Assembly (NCBI GenBank): GCA_026982895.1
Contig: JALWQW010000017.1
Coordinates: forward strand, 1-47,447
Reading direction: 5' to 3'
DNA: 47,447 nt
Source of the DNA: Microcaldota archaeon
GTDB taxonomy: Archaea; Micrarchaeota; Micrarchaeia; Anstonellales; J096
Of this stretch, positions 37,950-46,259 are shown piece by piece (the first letter of the stretch is position 1; each line of letters opens with the position of its first letter). Position numbers and translations under genes: made by a program. Under the pieces are notes generated by a model. That model was given only the letters and a program-made list of their open reading frames with translations. It was not told where the DNA came from and searched no databases.

Positions 37950-39392
37950 ATGGTCAGGAAAAATAAAATAGAGGTAAAGAAAAGGGAATTGAGGCAGAAG
38001 TCTAAAAGAGAAGAGCCGCCATTAGAAGACAAACTCATGATAAGTAGGGAAAAAAGAGTCAAGGCACTAATAGAGAAAATAGGGGGCAAATGGAAGGCTT
38101 TGGGCGAAGAACTTTATAAGATTTATAAAGAGGATAAAGAAGAGGCCTTTGGGCTTATAAATGCCATCAACACCAAGCTCAAGATAAAACAGCCAAAAGT
38201 AGAGTATGAAGAGCTCGAGAAGTGGTTAAATCTCTTGGTAGATGAAAAGTTGGCTTTCTCCTTAGATGATAAAGAAATGGTTAAAGCTGTGTTGGGTTTA
38301 GCTACCTTCTCTGGGCTGAAAGGGATAGGAAGTGAAGAGAATGTAAAGAAGAGCTTTGCCATGGTCGTGCTGAAGGAAGCTATGAAGAGCAATAACATTA
38401 GTAGGCGAGAGACAGCAGCTTGGCTTATAATTAGGCTCGGCTTGCAGAAGGAGCTTAAAGCGGAGTTGATGTTGTTGATGTTTGATGGCATAAGTGATGT
38501 GAGAGAAGTGGCTAAAAAGGCATGGAAGAAAGCTGGCTTTGGCAATGCGAAGGCAGTGTATGAGCGAATGAAAGAAGAGGAAAAAGAGCGAGTAAAAGAG
38601 CTAATAAGAGAGGCAGCGAGGAGTGATGATTTGGATTGGGGAAGACGATATGCAGCAGCTAAGCTCATAGGCGAGCTTGGCTTACAGGAGGAATTCTTAG
38701 ATAAGCTGGTAGAGCTAGTATTCGATGAGGAAGTGGTGGCTAAAGCAGCAGCCAAAGCCCTTAACAAATGGAGCAAAAGGCTGAGGAAGAGGGGCATCAG
38801 TGCAAGAGAGGAGTTAGAGAAGAGAAAGCAGGAATGGAAGAAAGAGATAAAGGAGAGAATAAGAAAGCTGATAGAAAAAGGGGATTTCCACCCTTCTCTT
38901 GATGCTATAAGGGCATTCCGTTGGTTAGAGGATTATAAGCCTGAACTGCTCCTCCTCTCCTTTGTGGAGGATAAAGAAGTTAAGAGAGTAGCAAAGATGG
39001 AGCTGCTGAAGAGGTATGGTGTAGGAAGCCTAATAAGAGGGAAGCCAAAATTAACAGACAAAGAAAGAGATGAGCTGAAGCAGCTAGTAGAGGAGGTAAT
39101 GAGAGAGGGTGATAATAAGGCAAGGGAGGCAGCGGTTAAGCTAGCCTTGAAGCTTAAGTCTTATGCGCTGTTATTGATTGTATGGCCTTATCTGCTCTGG
39201 GAGCCCTCGTTGTTAGATGAGAAAAGTGCGGAAAAAGCCAAAAAGTATATGAGGAAGCTCTTTGGAGAGCTGAGGTCCAACGTGGCTAAGAGGAAAGAAA
39301 GCAAGGCAAGCTTAGCTAACCCCTTCGCCCTCTCTACGCAAGCGAAGCTCGTCGGAGAGCTAGCCCTAGCTATGGCAGTGCTCTGCTTATAA
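37950..39392 (+). CDS. HEAT-repeat-like helical protein, tandem paralogue 1
   Basis: Shares organisation with the next ORF: KEDKEEAFGLINAINTK and C-terminus LANPFALSTQAKLVGELALAMAVLCL. Confidence 0.7.
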   Translation: MVRKNKIEVKKRELRQKSKREEPPLEDKLMISREKRVKALIEKIGGKWKALGEELYKIYKEDKEEAFGLINAINTKLKIKQPKVEYEELEKWLNLLVDEKLAFSLDDKEMVKAVLGLATFSGLKGIGSEENVKKSFAMVVLKEAMKSNNISRRETAAWLIIRLGLQKELKAELMLLMFDGISDVREVAKKAWKKAGFGNAKAVYERMKEEEKERVKELIREAARSDDLDWGRRYAAAKLIGELGLQEEFLDKLVELVFDEEVVAKAAAKALNKWSKRLRKRGISAREELEKRKQEWKKEIKERIRKLIEKGDFHPSLDAIRAFRWLEDYKPELLLLSFVEDKEVKRVAKMELLKRYGVGSLIRGKPKLTDKERDELKQLVEEVMREGDNKAREAAVKLALKLKSYALLLIVWPYLLWEPSLLDEKSAEKAKKYMRKLFGELRSNVAKRKESKASLANPFALSTQAKLVGELALAMAVLCL

Positions 39393-39443
39393 TCCAGAAA
39401 ACAGGCTTTTAAGCTTTTCTAGGCTCAATATAAATGGATAATC

Positions 39444-41216
39444 ATGCCTACTAAAAAACGAATAATGAAACAGAAAGAGCAAAGGAGCACAGGAAAATTA
39501 AGCCCAAAACAAAGAGATGAAAAAGAGCCCCTAATAGAGAGGTTTGAAGAGAGTGTGGAAGAAAAAGCCTCAAAGCTATTGGAAGAAACAAAGGATGATT
39601 GGGAAAGGATGGGCAAAAAGCTCTATGAGATTTATACAAAAGATAAAGAGGAGGCCTTTGAGCTTATTAGCGATATAAATAGGAAAAGAGGAGAAAGGAA
39701 AATTAAGGTCGATATTCTTAATAAAAAAGCTCAAAGATGGGAAAAATTGGTGGAGGAAGGATTAAAGCTGTTGGGAGGAGAAGGCCTCAACTTTTCCATG
39801 GAAAAAAGCAGAAAACGAACAGAGGCTGTATTGAGCTTGGCAGCGTTTTCAGGCATCAAAGAAATAAAAAACGACTATGACTTAAAAAAGGCGTTTGCCA
39901 AAGTTCTTATAAAAGAAATAATAAACCCCTATGATGAGAGGCTTTCCTTAGCGATAGACCTCACACAAAATCTCAAATTGTACGATGAATTATTGTTGGA
40001 TTTGATAATAATAGCATATCATGATGAATGGGGGGCAGAAGAGAAAGCCATAGACACCGTAATTAATTATGATCATATAAGAGATGTAATGAAAGATGTA
40101 ACGAAGAAGAACCCAAAAATGGCTAAAGAGATAAAGAAGATAATATTGGAGGGTGTGGAAATAGGAGAAATATGGAAATCTTATGTATCTGCCACACTTA
40201 TTAAAGAGCTGGGCTTGCAGGAAGAATTCTTAGAAGTATTGGAAGAGCTATTGTTTTTCCACGATGAAGACAGAACAGACAACAGAGTCAATTTAACAGC
40301 AGCAGAAGCCCTCTTTGAGTGGAGCCCTGAATTATGGAATGAAGCCATTGCATCTGACGAAGCAGATAAGAGAAAGAAGGAGTTGAAAGAAAGAATAACA
40401 AGAGGATTAAGAAGCTGGATAATAAATACGGAAGGCTTAGATAAAGAAGAGGCCATAAACATTATCTCTATATTGGGTTTACATGAGAAATTTGTTTATG
40501 AGCTTCTCGACAGCCTATTTGATGAAGATTTAGATGTTGTGAAGGCTGCTATACCCGCTATTCGAGATTGGAATGAACAATTAAAAAACAGAAGCAGCAG
40601 TATCAAAAACATCATAATAAAGCTTGGATTGTTAAATGAATTTAAAGAGAAGATTGATGAAAAGCTAAGCAATGGCGAGGAGGCGGCGAGATACGGAAGC
40701 ATAGCACTTATAGCTGAGTTGGATTTAGAGGACGAATTCTTCCATAAGCTCTTGAATAGAATCTTTGAAGAAGATGAGAGCTATATCATATCTACAGCAG
40801 CAGAAATCGTAGGACTTTGGAACAATAAGCTAAAAGAGTGGAGGAGCAGTGGTGTAAAATACCTGGAGAAAAATGATCCTAAGATAGTTAATGAGATGGT
40901 AGAAAAAATAGAGGTGGGTTTAAAGAGTAAAAAATGGCAACAGCGGTACGCAGCCGTTCAGCTCATAGCCCATTTAGACTTGTGGGAGTGGTTTTTATTT
41001 GGGCTTGTTCCTTTAATCAACGATAGGGAAAGGATTATTCAACAAGTGTTAAAACATATGAAACCCAACCTCAAAGAGCGTGTAATAAAGAGAGTGAAAG
41101 ACATTGAAGAGCACACCAAAAAAGACCCTGCTGGATTAACTAATCCCTTCACCACAACTTCTTATGAGAAAAACAGAGAGGCGCTCGCCACAGCCCTTTT
41201 TCTCTTATGCATTTAA
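39444..41216 (+). CDS. HEAT-repeat-like helical protein, tandem paralogue 2
   Basis: TKDKEEAFELISDINRK and C-terminus LTNPFTTTSYEKNREALATALFLLCI. Confidence 0.7.
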   Translation: MPTKKRIMKQKEQRSTGKLSPKQRDEKEPLIERFEESVEEKASKLLEETKDDWERMGKKLYEIYTKDKEEAFELISDINRKRGERKIKVDILNKKAQRWEKLVEEGLKLLGGEGLNFSMEKSRKRTEAVLSLAAFSGIKEIKNDYDLKKAFAKVLIKEIINPYDERLSLAIDLTQNLKLYDELLLDLIIIAYHDEWGAEEKAIDTVINYDHIRDVMKDVTKKNPKMAKEIKKIILEGVEIGEIWKSYVSATLIKELGLQEEFLEVLEELLFFHDEDRTDNRVNLTAAEALFEWSPELWNEAIASDEADKRKKELKERITRGLRSWIINTEGLDKEEAINIISILGLHEKFVYELLDSLFDEDLDVVKAAIPAIRDWNEQLKNRSSSIKNIIIKLGLLNEFKEKIDEKLSNGEEAARYGSIALIAELDLEDEFFHKLLNRIFEEDESYIISTAAEIVGLWNNKLKEWRSSGVKYLEKNDPKIVNEMVEKIEVGLKSKKWQQRYAAVQLIAHLDLWEWFLFGLVPLINDRERIIQQVLKHMKPNLKERVIKRVKDIEEHTKKDPAGLTNPFTTTSYEKNREALATALFLLCI

Positions 41217-41324
41217 TAGCGTTTAATATAATATACTTTTCTCATACAAGCAAAGATAATTTAAACAATTTAACACACTAACTCCTAACACACTGACTGC
41301 TTATTATTCTATTATAATGTTTAG

Positions 41325-41330
41325 AAAAAA
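41325..41330 (-). terminator. T-tract downstream of 23S rRNA
   Basis: TTTTTT on the minus strand just after the 23S 3' processing stem. Confidence 0.4.
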
Positions 41331-41339
41331 TAGTGCAAA

Positions 41340-41364
41340 GGAAGGAAGATGGATAATTACTAGG
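41340..41364 (-). other. 3' strand of 23S pre-rRNA processing stem
   Basis: RNA CCUAGUAAUUAUCCAUCUUCCUUCC, complementary (24 Watson-Crick plus 1 G-U) to 44973-44997. Confidence 0.8.
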
Positions 41365-42309
41365 CGATCCCTTTAGTAGTGGCTAGCTAAACACCTCGAA
41401 GTTTCCCCCTTGGTGCTTACACTACCACCCTATCAAACCCATCTGCTGTGGGCGGACTTAGGAGCCTAGTCTTGGGAGTGGCTTCGACCTTAGATGCTTT
41501 CAGGTCTTATCCACATGGGGCGTAGCTGCTCGGCAGTGCCAATTGACAACCGATCGACCAGAGGCCCCGAGTCCCCGTTCCTCTCGTACTGAAGGACCCT
41601 TACCCTCAGGCTCCAACGCTCCCAGTAGATACTACCGTACTGTCTCGCGACGTACTGAACCCAGCTCATGTGGGTCTTTAACGGATGAACAAACCGACCC
41701 TTGGTGGCTCCTGCACCACCAGGATGACCCAAGCCGACAGCGATGTACCAAACCGCGGGGTCGATGTGTACTCTCGCCCGCGACAAGTCTGTTACCCCCG
41801 GGGTAGCTTGTCTGACAGAGTAGGCTCCCACTAAAGGAGCACTACTGTTCGATAAGCCATGCTTTCGCAGCTGCTTTCCACGCTTTTAGGAAAGCAGTCA
41901 GGCCGACATATGTCTTTATCCCTCTGCGACGGATTTCTGACCCGTCTGAGTCGACCTTTGGGCACCCATGTTTCTTTATCGTGGGTGTACCGCCCCAGCC
42001 AAACTACCCACCAGACGCTGTCCCCTTTTCAGGGTAAACTCCGCTAGTCGAAATAGGTGGTGTTCCATTGGCGCCTCTGCCGCCCCCGGAAGGACGGCTT
42101 CGAAGGCTCCCACCTACGCTCTGTATCCCGACCAGCGAAATAACGCCTGGCTGTAGTAAAGCTCCACGGGGTCTTCGTTTCCCACTGGGAGTCCCCGGCA
42201 TCTTCACCGGGCAGTGAGTTCACAGGGTCCCAGGCAGGGACAGTGGGAGAGTCGTTACGCCATTCATGCAAGCCGCCAATTAAGCGGCGAGGTATTACGC
42301 TACCTTAAG

Positions 42310-43033
42310 CAACTCCTATTGTCATGGCTTATGCCAAAACAACAAGAGCTGGACCATATCACTCTTCCTCCGAGCCTCTCAGCTCTTCTTGGAGGAAGCC
42401 CTGGCGTATGGCCTCTGAGGACTCCCACCTTTTAGAGAAGACAAAACCTCCTCTAAAGAGCGCTTCCTTGGCTGCTTTGTCGCCTTATAAGCAAGCTTCA
42501 ACAACCTTATGAAGCCTTCACGAGTCCAATGCTCCTTATGTTCTAAGCCCTCTACGATCTCAGCAAAGAGCTGAAAATCACGGGCCTTAACTACAAGCTT
42601 GTGTTTCTTAAAAAAAGGCAGGATTTTCTCAATCAACTGCCTCCTGTTATCGACAACATATTGCCATTCATCTTGGCCATGCTTCTTTTCCACCCTTCCA
42701 GCGTTGAACACGACCTTCATAGTGTCTAACACTATCCTGTCTTTTTGTACAACATGGAAAACAGGGTCAAGAACATAGCCAAAACGCATGCCTTCTTGTT
42801 TCTTTACACTAACGCTAAAGCAACCCTCTGCATCGACAAAACCTACAATATACCAATGCAGATACTTGCGACGACGGGGATACTTTGTTGCGTTCTCGCC
42901 TAATTCATGTATCATTTTTTCACCTCGGTGGTTGCCTGCTGATCTCCTGCACCGCTTCTGCGCTGTTCCTTGCTCAGGGGCAGAAGCCTTCGGATTCCCA
43001 GCATATAGCCAGGTTTTACGACCCCCTAAGTCG
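42310..43033 (-). other. Group I intron in 23S rRNA (724 nt)
   Basis: 5' exon GACCCU pairs with internal guide GGGGUC (U-G at splice site); P3 CCUGGC/GCCAGG; P4 UGCUG/CAGCA; P5 extension GCUUCUGC/GCAGAAGC; P7 GAGGCCAUA/UAUGGUCC with bulged A; P8 CUUCCUCC/GGAGGAAG; intron ends in G. Confidence 0.9.
42379..42915 (-). CDS. Single-motif LAGLIDADG homing endonuclease encoded within the 23S intron
   Basis: LHWYIVGFVDAEGCFSVSVKKQ; RBS-like GAGGTG upstream of ATG. Confidence 0.9.
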   Translation of the reverse strand: MIHELGENATKYPRRRKYLHWYIVGFVDAEGCFSVSVKKQEGMRFGYVLDPVFHVVQKDRIVLDTMKVVFNAGRVEKKHGQDEWQYVVDNRRQLIEKILPFFKKHKLVVKARDFQLFAEIVEGLEHKEHWTREGFIRLLKLAYKATKQPRKRSLEEVLSSLKGGSPQRPYARASSKKS

Positions 43034-44972
43034 AGGGTCAGAGTTACCCCCGCTCTTTACCAGCCCTTCTTCCCCTTGAAAAGGGCTTTCAGGTACTGGC
43101 AGTGAGCAGGCGTCGGCCACCGTGCTAAGCGTTTCCGCTTTGCGATGACCTGTGTTTTTGGTAAACAGTCGCTCTCCCCTGGTCACTGCGACCTGGACTC
43201 TCGCGAATCCAGGCACCCCTTCTAGCAAACATACAGGGCTAATTTGCCGAGTTCCCTTGCCTGGGTTCCCCCTACAGGGCTGAGCCTTTTCAGCTAGGGG
43301 CACCTGTATTGGTTCTAGGTACGGTCATGAAGGATCGTTCCTGGTCCCTTTTCATGGGCCCCAGGCATCAGTCTATTTACACCATAAAGGTTTACTTCCC
43401 TTCTCCTCATAACGAGACTCCGAGAAGTTATCCCTCTTAGACCTCCGAAGAGGCTAGACCTAGCCCAAGGCGTCAGGACACAGGCATGCGTTACCGAAGC
43501 CTACCTTCATGGGGCAGGAATATTAACCTGCTTCCCTTTCGTCTTTCAGGAGTTACCCTTAGACTTAGGACCGCCTAACCCGCAGCTGACGAACATTGCT
43601 GCGGAAACCGCGCCCTATCAGCCCCCTGGGATTCTCGCCCAGGTATGCTGCTACTAACGCCAGGATATTCATTCCAGACAGCTCCACACGACTTTACAGC
43701 CGTGCTTCTACGCTATCCGGACGCCCCCCTACTCAATGAGCCATTGGCTCTGGCAGGGTATCGGGAGCCGGCTTAGCCCCGTCAATCTTTGGAGACTGCC
43801 CTCTCGGCTGGTCCGCTGTTACGCGTTGCTTAGAGGGTGGCTGCTTCTAAGCCTACCTTCCAGCTGTCTGGGAGGAGAGCCTCCTTTGAGATTTACACTT
43901 AGCCGGCACTTAGGGCCCTTAACCCTGCGTACGGTCGTTCCCGTAAGGGCTCTCAGGCTTACCCCAGAGAAACCCCACTGCCGCCTTCTACGGAGCCTAA
44001 GGATTCGGAGTTCGATAGGGAAGTGAGGGATTTCTCCCCCGGGCTTCCCAGTCGGTGCTCTACCCCTTAGGCTTCCTCCAGCGACGCTGTCCTGAGGGAC
44101 ATTTCGGAGGGAACCCGCTATCGCCCGGCTCGATTGGCCTATCACCCCTATAGCAGAGTCACCCGAGGGGATATACCACCACCGGTTGAGGACCTCCACC
44201 AGCATTCCTGCTGGCTTCATCCTGCTCCGCCATAGATCGCGCGGGCTTCGGGTCTCCAGGCAGTGACTAAGCCCCCGTTAAGAGGCCGTCCCTTGCAGAG
44301 CTGCGGACTTTCGCTTTCGCTTCGGCTTTCGCCTCGCCACTACCCAGAACTCCCTGGCTCTTGCTTCGAGAAGAACGCCCGGACCTTGGATCACCCATTT
44401 CCCCGAAGTCGTTGCCTCCTCCGAGTTCCATGGGCCAACCTTTCAGGCCACGGGCCGCCTGTCCCCACCTAGTTTCAGGTTCTTTTAACCCTCCTGCCGG
44501 AGAACTTTTCAGCGTTCGCTCACGCTACTAATTCGCTATCGGTCTGTAGTTGCTATTTAGACTTGGGAGTTAGTTCTCCCATCTTCCCGCCCTCAGCCAG
44601 AGAACGGTACTCATCCAGTTCGCTCCTTCTGCCTTAATCTACGGGGCTTTCACCCTCTATGGCGTCCCATTCCAGGGAACTTCGACTCAACAGAAGGATG
44701 CTACCTCACACATCCACCATAACATTACTGCTATGGCATTCGTGACGGTCTGTCCGGGGTCCACTCGCGTTACTACCCGGATCGCTATTGCTTTCTTTTC
44801 CTCCCGGTACTAAGTTACTTCAATTTCCGGGGTGCTTCGTGCACCGTAAAAACGGCACACACTGCTCGATCCCAGGATTAACACCAGCATGCGGTTACCC
44901 TGGGCTTATCGCAGCTTGCCACGGAGCTTCGCTAACTACAGCCGAGCCATCCACTAGGTGGGTTGCAGCATA

Positions 44973-44997
44973 CCTAGTAATTACCCATCTTCCTTCC
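44973..44997 (-). other. 5' strand of 23S pre-rRNA processing stem
   Basis: RNA GGAAGGAAGAUGGGUAAUUACUAGG pairs with 41340-41364. Confidence 0.8.
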
Positions 44998-45143
44998 CAC
45001 TTAGTTTCCAGATGGAAACCGCACAAGCATAAACGCCTTCACAGGCATCGTTGTTTCTTCAAAGAAGGTTTTTTAAATATAGCGGTTTATCACAGGCGAA
45101 GAGACCTCCAATTGCCGCCGTACTATAACTATATGGCAAAGAG

Positions 45144-45151
45144 TTTATAAA
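45144..45151 (-). promoter_or_regulatory. Putative TATA box for 23S rRNA transcription unit
   Basis: TTTATAAA about 150 nt upstream of the mature 5' end, no gene in between. Confidence 0.5.
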
Positions 45152-45217
45152 TGTAATGGAAAGCTTGGAAGGAACAATCTTATCGCAGAGGGATTTGTAG
45201 AATAAATTTAAAAAGCG

Positions 45218-45225
45218 TTTAAATA
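45218..45225 (+). promoter_or_regulatory. Putative TATA box for the DUF917 gene
   Basis: TTTAAATA about 40 nt upstream of ATG 45265; GGAGGG RBS-like motif also present. Confidence 0.45.
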
Positions 45226-45264
45226 GGCATTAGATATACACAGCTATACAAATGGAGGGATAGA

Positions 45265-46257
45265 ATGATTATACACAAAGATGACTTTATACACCTTCTT
45301 AAAGGTGCTGTTCTCTATGGTGGAGGCGGTGGTGGCAGTCTAAACGATGGTGAAAAATTATTGGAGAATATCGGTGATATTCGCCTTCTCACATACGACG
45401 AATTAAATGGTTCGATATTAAGGGATTACGCAATATCTCACTTTGCAATAGGTTCTTTGGAAAGTGAAATACGCACATTTTCCTCCAAATGGTTAAAGAA
45501 TACATATGAAACCCTATTCGAAAAAACAAATTATCTGATTGGAGGTGAGATGGGAGCGTATGTCCTAGCAGCTAATATACGAATGAGTATAGAAGCTGAA
45601 ATGTTGCTCTTAGACACGGATGCTGGAGGTGGGCGTGCTATACCTACAACATTATCCGATTTATATTCAGCATTATCTCTGAAACGCATTCCATTAGTTG
45701 CCGCAAGTTCGAAGAGAAACTTACTTGTTATACAGAATATCGAAGAAGAAAAGCTGGATAGATACTTGGACAACTTTTTTGATTTAGAAAGGCAGGTAAT
45801 AGAAGTTATAGGTTATAGGACACAAGTAAAAAATCTTCCATTTGGGAGTATAACAAAAGCATTAAAGGCTGGAAAATCACTAGAGCACAAACAAGTGCCG
45901 TTAGGCTTCAAAGTGCTCGGTAGATTCAAAATCGAAGAACTTTCGCATAAAGAAGGCAGGTTTTCCACTATTATTATAAAAGGTGGGGGCTATGAATTAT
46001 TAGCTCTTAATGAATTTATTTATGCCAAAAAAGAGAACAGGGTATTAGCAACGATACCTCTTATTATATCAATTGTAGAGAGTGAATCATGGCAACCATT
46101 ATTGAGCACAGAGGTAGAATTAGGCATGGAAGTAATCATATTGGTCGGCAAACCCTTGCCACCTATGTTAAGGCCTTCTTTTTACAAAAAATATTTATCG
46201 CCAAAAGCATTTGGAATAAACATCGAACCTACTGTTGAATCCAATGAAACTAAGTAG
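45265..46257 (+). CDS. DUF917 family protein
   Basis: LLKGAVLYGGGGGGSLNDGEKLL, YLIGGEMGAYV, LLDTDAGGGRAIPTT. Confidence 0.75.
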   Translation: MIIHKDDFIHLLKGAVLYGGGGGGSLNDGEKLLENIGDIRLLTYDELNGSILRDYAISHFAIGSLESEIRTFSSKWLKNTYETLFEKTNYLIGGEMGAYVLAANIRMSIEAEMLLLDTDAGGGRAIPTTLSDLYSALSLKRIPLVAASSKRNLLVIQNIEEEKLDRYLDNFFDLERQVIEVIGYRTQVKNLPFGSITKALKAGKSLEHKQVPLGFKVLGRFKIEELSHKEGRFSTIIIKGGGYELLALNEFIYAKKENRVLATIPLIISIVESESWQPLLSTEVELGMEVIILVGKPLPPMLRPSFYKKYLSPKAFGINIEPTVESNETK

Positions 46258-46259
46258 GC

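Larger units (their letters stand above)
41366..44971 (-). rRNA. 23S ribosomal RNA, interrupted by an intron (ends approximate)
   Basis: Conserved 23S blocks, e.g. CTTAAGGTAGCGTAATACC, GAGGACCGGAACG-type sarcin-ricin region, GGTTGATAGGGTGGTAGTGTAAGCACC; about 2.88 kb after intron removal. Confidence 0.95.

Noticed and set aside
42310-43033. BHB (tRNA-endonuclease type) intron interpretation
   Set aside because: A partial helix CGACUU/AGGUUG-like pairing across the junction exists, but the full set P1, P3, P4, P7 with bulged A, P8 and terminal G fits group I much better.
41490-45150. Numerous ORFs on both strands (e.g. 41543-41806, 43736-44026, 43819-44220, 44788-45150)
   Set aside because: They lie within 23S rRNA and its leader; only the intron LAGLIDADG ORF (42379-42915) has a protein signature.
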